This document shows positions 63,827-64,000 of a DNA stretch of 64,000 bases, in pieces (position 1 is the first letter of the stretch; every line of letters begins with the position of its first letter). The notes below the pieces were generated by a model, which saw only the letters and a program-made list of their open reading frames with translations, was not told where the DNA came from and did no database searches. The DNA comes from Ziziphus jujuba. Lineage: Eukaryota; Streptophyta; Magnoliopsida; Rosales; Rhamnaceae. The stretch is taken from contig NC_083384.1 of assembly GCF_031755915.1 (NCBI RefSeq), positions 27,384,001 through 27,448,000 of the forward strand, in the 5' to 3' direction. A program made the translations under genes and the position numbers.

Positions 63827-64000
63827 CTGTCAACTAGTAATTACAATCATCACTTAAAAAAAAAAAAAAAAAAAAAAAAAGTTGTTTACTAAAACTAAAT
63901 ATTGTCGCTGAAAACTCGCTGAGACCGACCCACACTCAGTTTCCTGAAGAAAAAAAATACAAATTTATGTCCATTTCAAAAGTGCACTTCAGTGAAGCAT
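63827..64000. other. Upstream region of the YqgF-like gene
   Basis: Contains an A run (about 63857-63880), so a T run lies before the possible leader acceptor on the minus strand. The promoter or first leader exon probably extends beyond the window. Confidence 0.4.

Noticed and set aside
63636..63833. Minus-strand frame beginning MTDEVFETFKFVPRL
   Set aside because: Wrong frame of the YqgF-like exon 1; the frame starting at 63826 gives the family motifs GLDVGERYVGLAVSD.
63505..63837. 110-residue plus-strand frame at the right edge
   Set aside because: Antisense to exons 1 and 2 of the YqgF-like gene, whose frame and motifs are clear.
1..64000. CRISPR arrays, bacterial operons, tRNA or rRNA genes
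   Set aside because: None seen. The tandem repeats found have two copies only, and no cloverleaf or rRNA-like segment was recognised by eye.

Overview
The window looks like nuclear DNA of a dicot plant. It is AT-rich and dotted with (TA)n, (ATT)n and homopolymer runs. Most genes have short GT-AG introns, and the products are plant families: HMA5-type copper ATPases, an MCTP protein, a GT47 glycosyltransferase, plant thioredoxin-type glutathione peroxidases, an AHL protein and a theta-class GST. I cannot name the species from the sequence alone.

Layout. The first 3.4 kb is mostly repeat-rich spacer, with one coding-like exon on the minus strand (747-868) that may belong to a gene running out of the window. 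From 3.5 to 23 kb lies a tandem HMA5-type array: an intact copy (3583-8268), a decayed partial copy (about 8724-11800) broken by two nested solo LTRs, and a second intact copy (18179-23019). Both intact copies have six exons and predict 998 residues. Next, on the minus strand, is a seven-exon theta GST (23553-26887) with a peroxisomal-type C-terminus. About 6.6 kb of spacer with a LINE-type RNase H relic follows. Then come a 1005-residue MCTP protein with a long leader intron (coding 36323-39340) and an intronless GT47 glycosyltransferase (40510-42219). A degraded MLH3-like fragment lies at about 42.6-44.95 kb. Two glutathione peroxidase genes sit head to tail: a GPX6-like gene with a transit-peptide-like extension (48430-50534) and a GPX8-like gene without one (51401-54103). 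The window ends with two minus-strand genes: an AT-hook PPC-domain protein (55255-58415) and a small YqgF/RuvX-like RNase-H-fold gene (62630-63826).

How the genes relate. This is a normal plant gene neighbourhood, not an operon. Two local expansions stand out: copper export (the HMA5 array) and peroxide detoxification (the GPX pair, with a theta GST about 22 kb away). Any functional link between them is speculation. I found no clearly undescribed biological system. The most informative observations are the HMA5 array with its nested solo LTRs, a GC-AG intron specific to one HMA5 copy, the MLH3 relic that keeps its endonuclease motif, and several small retro-insertions with readable target-site duplications. 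Exon boundaries were read by eye from splice signals, frame and family conservation. In the intact genes the exon lengths sum to an exact open frame.
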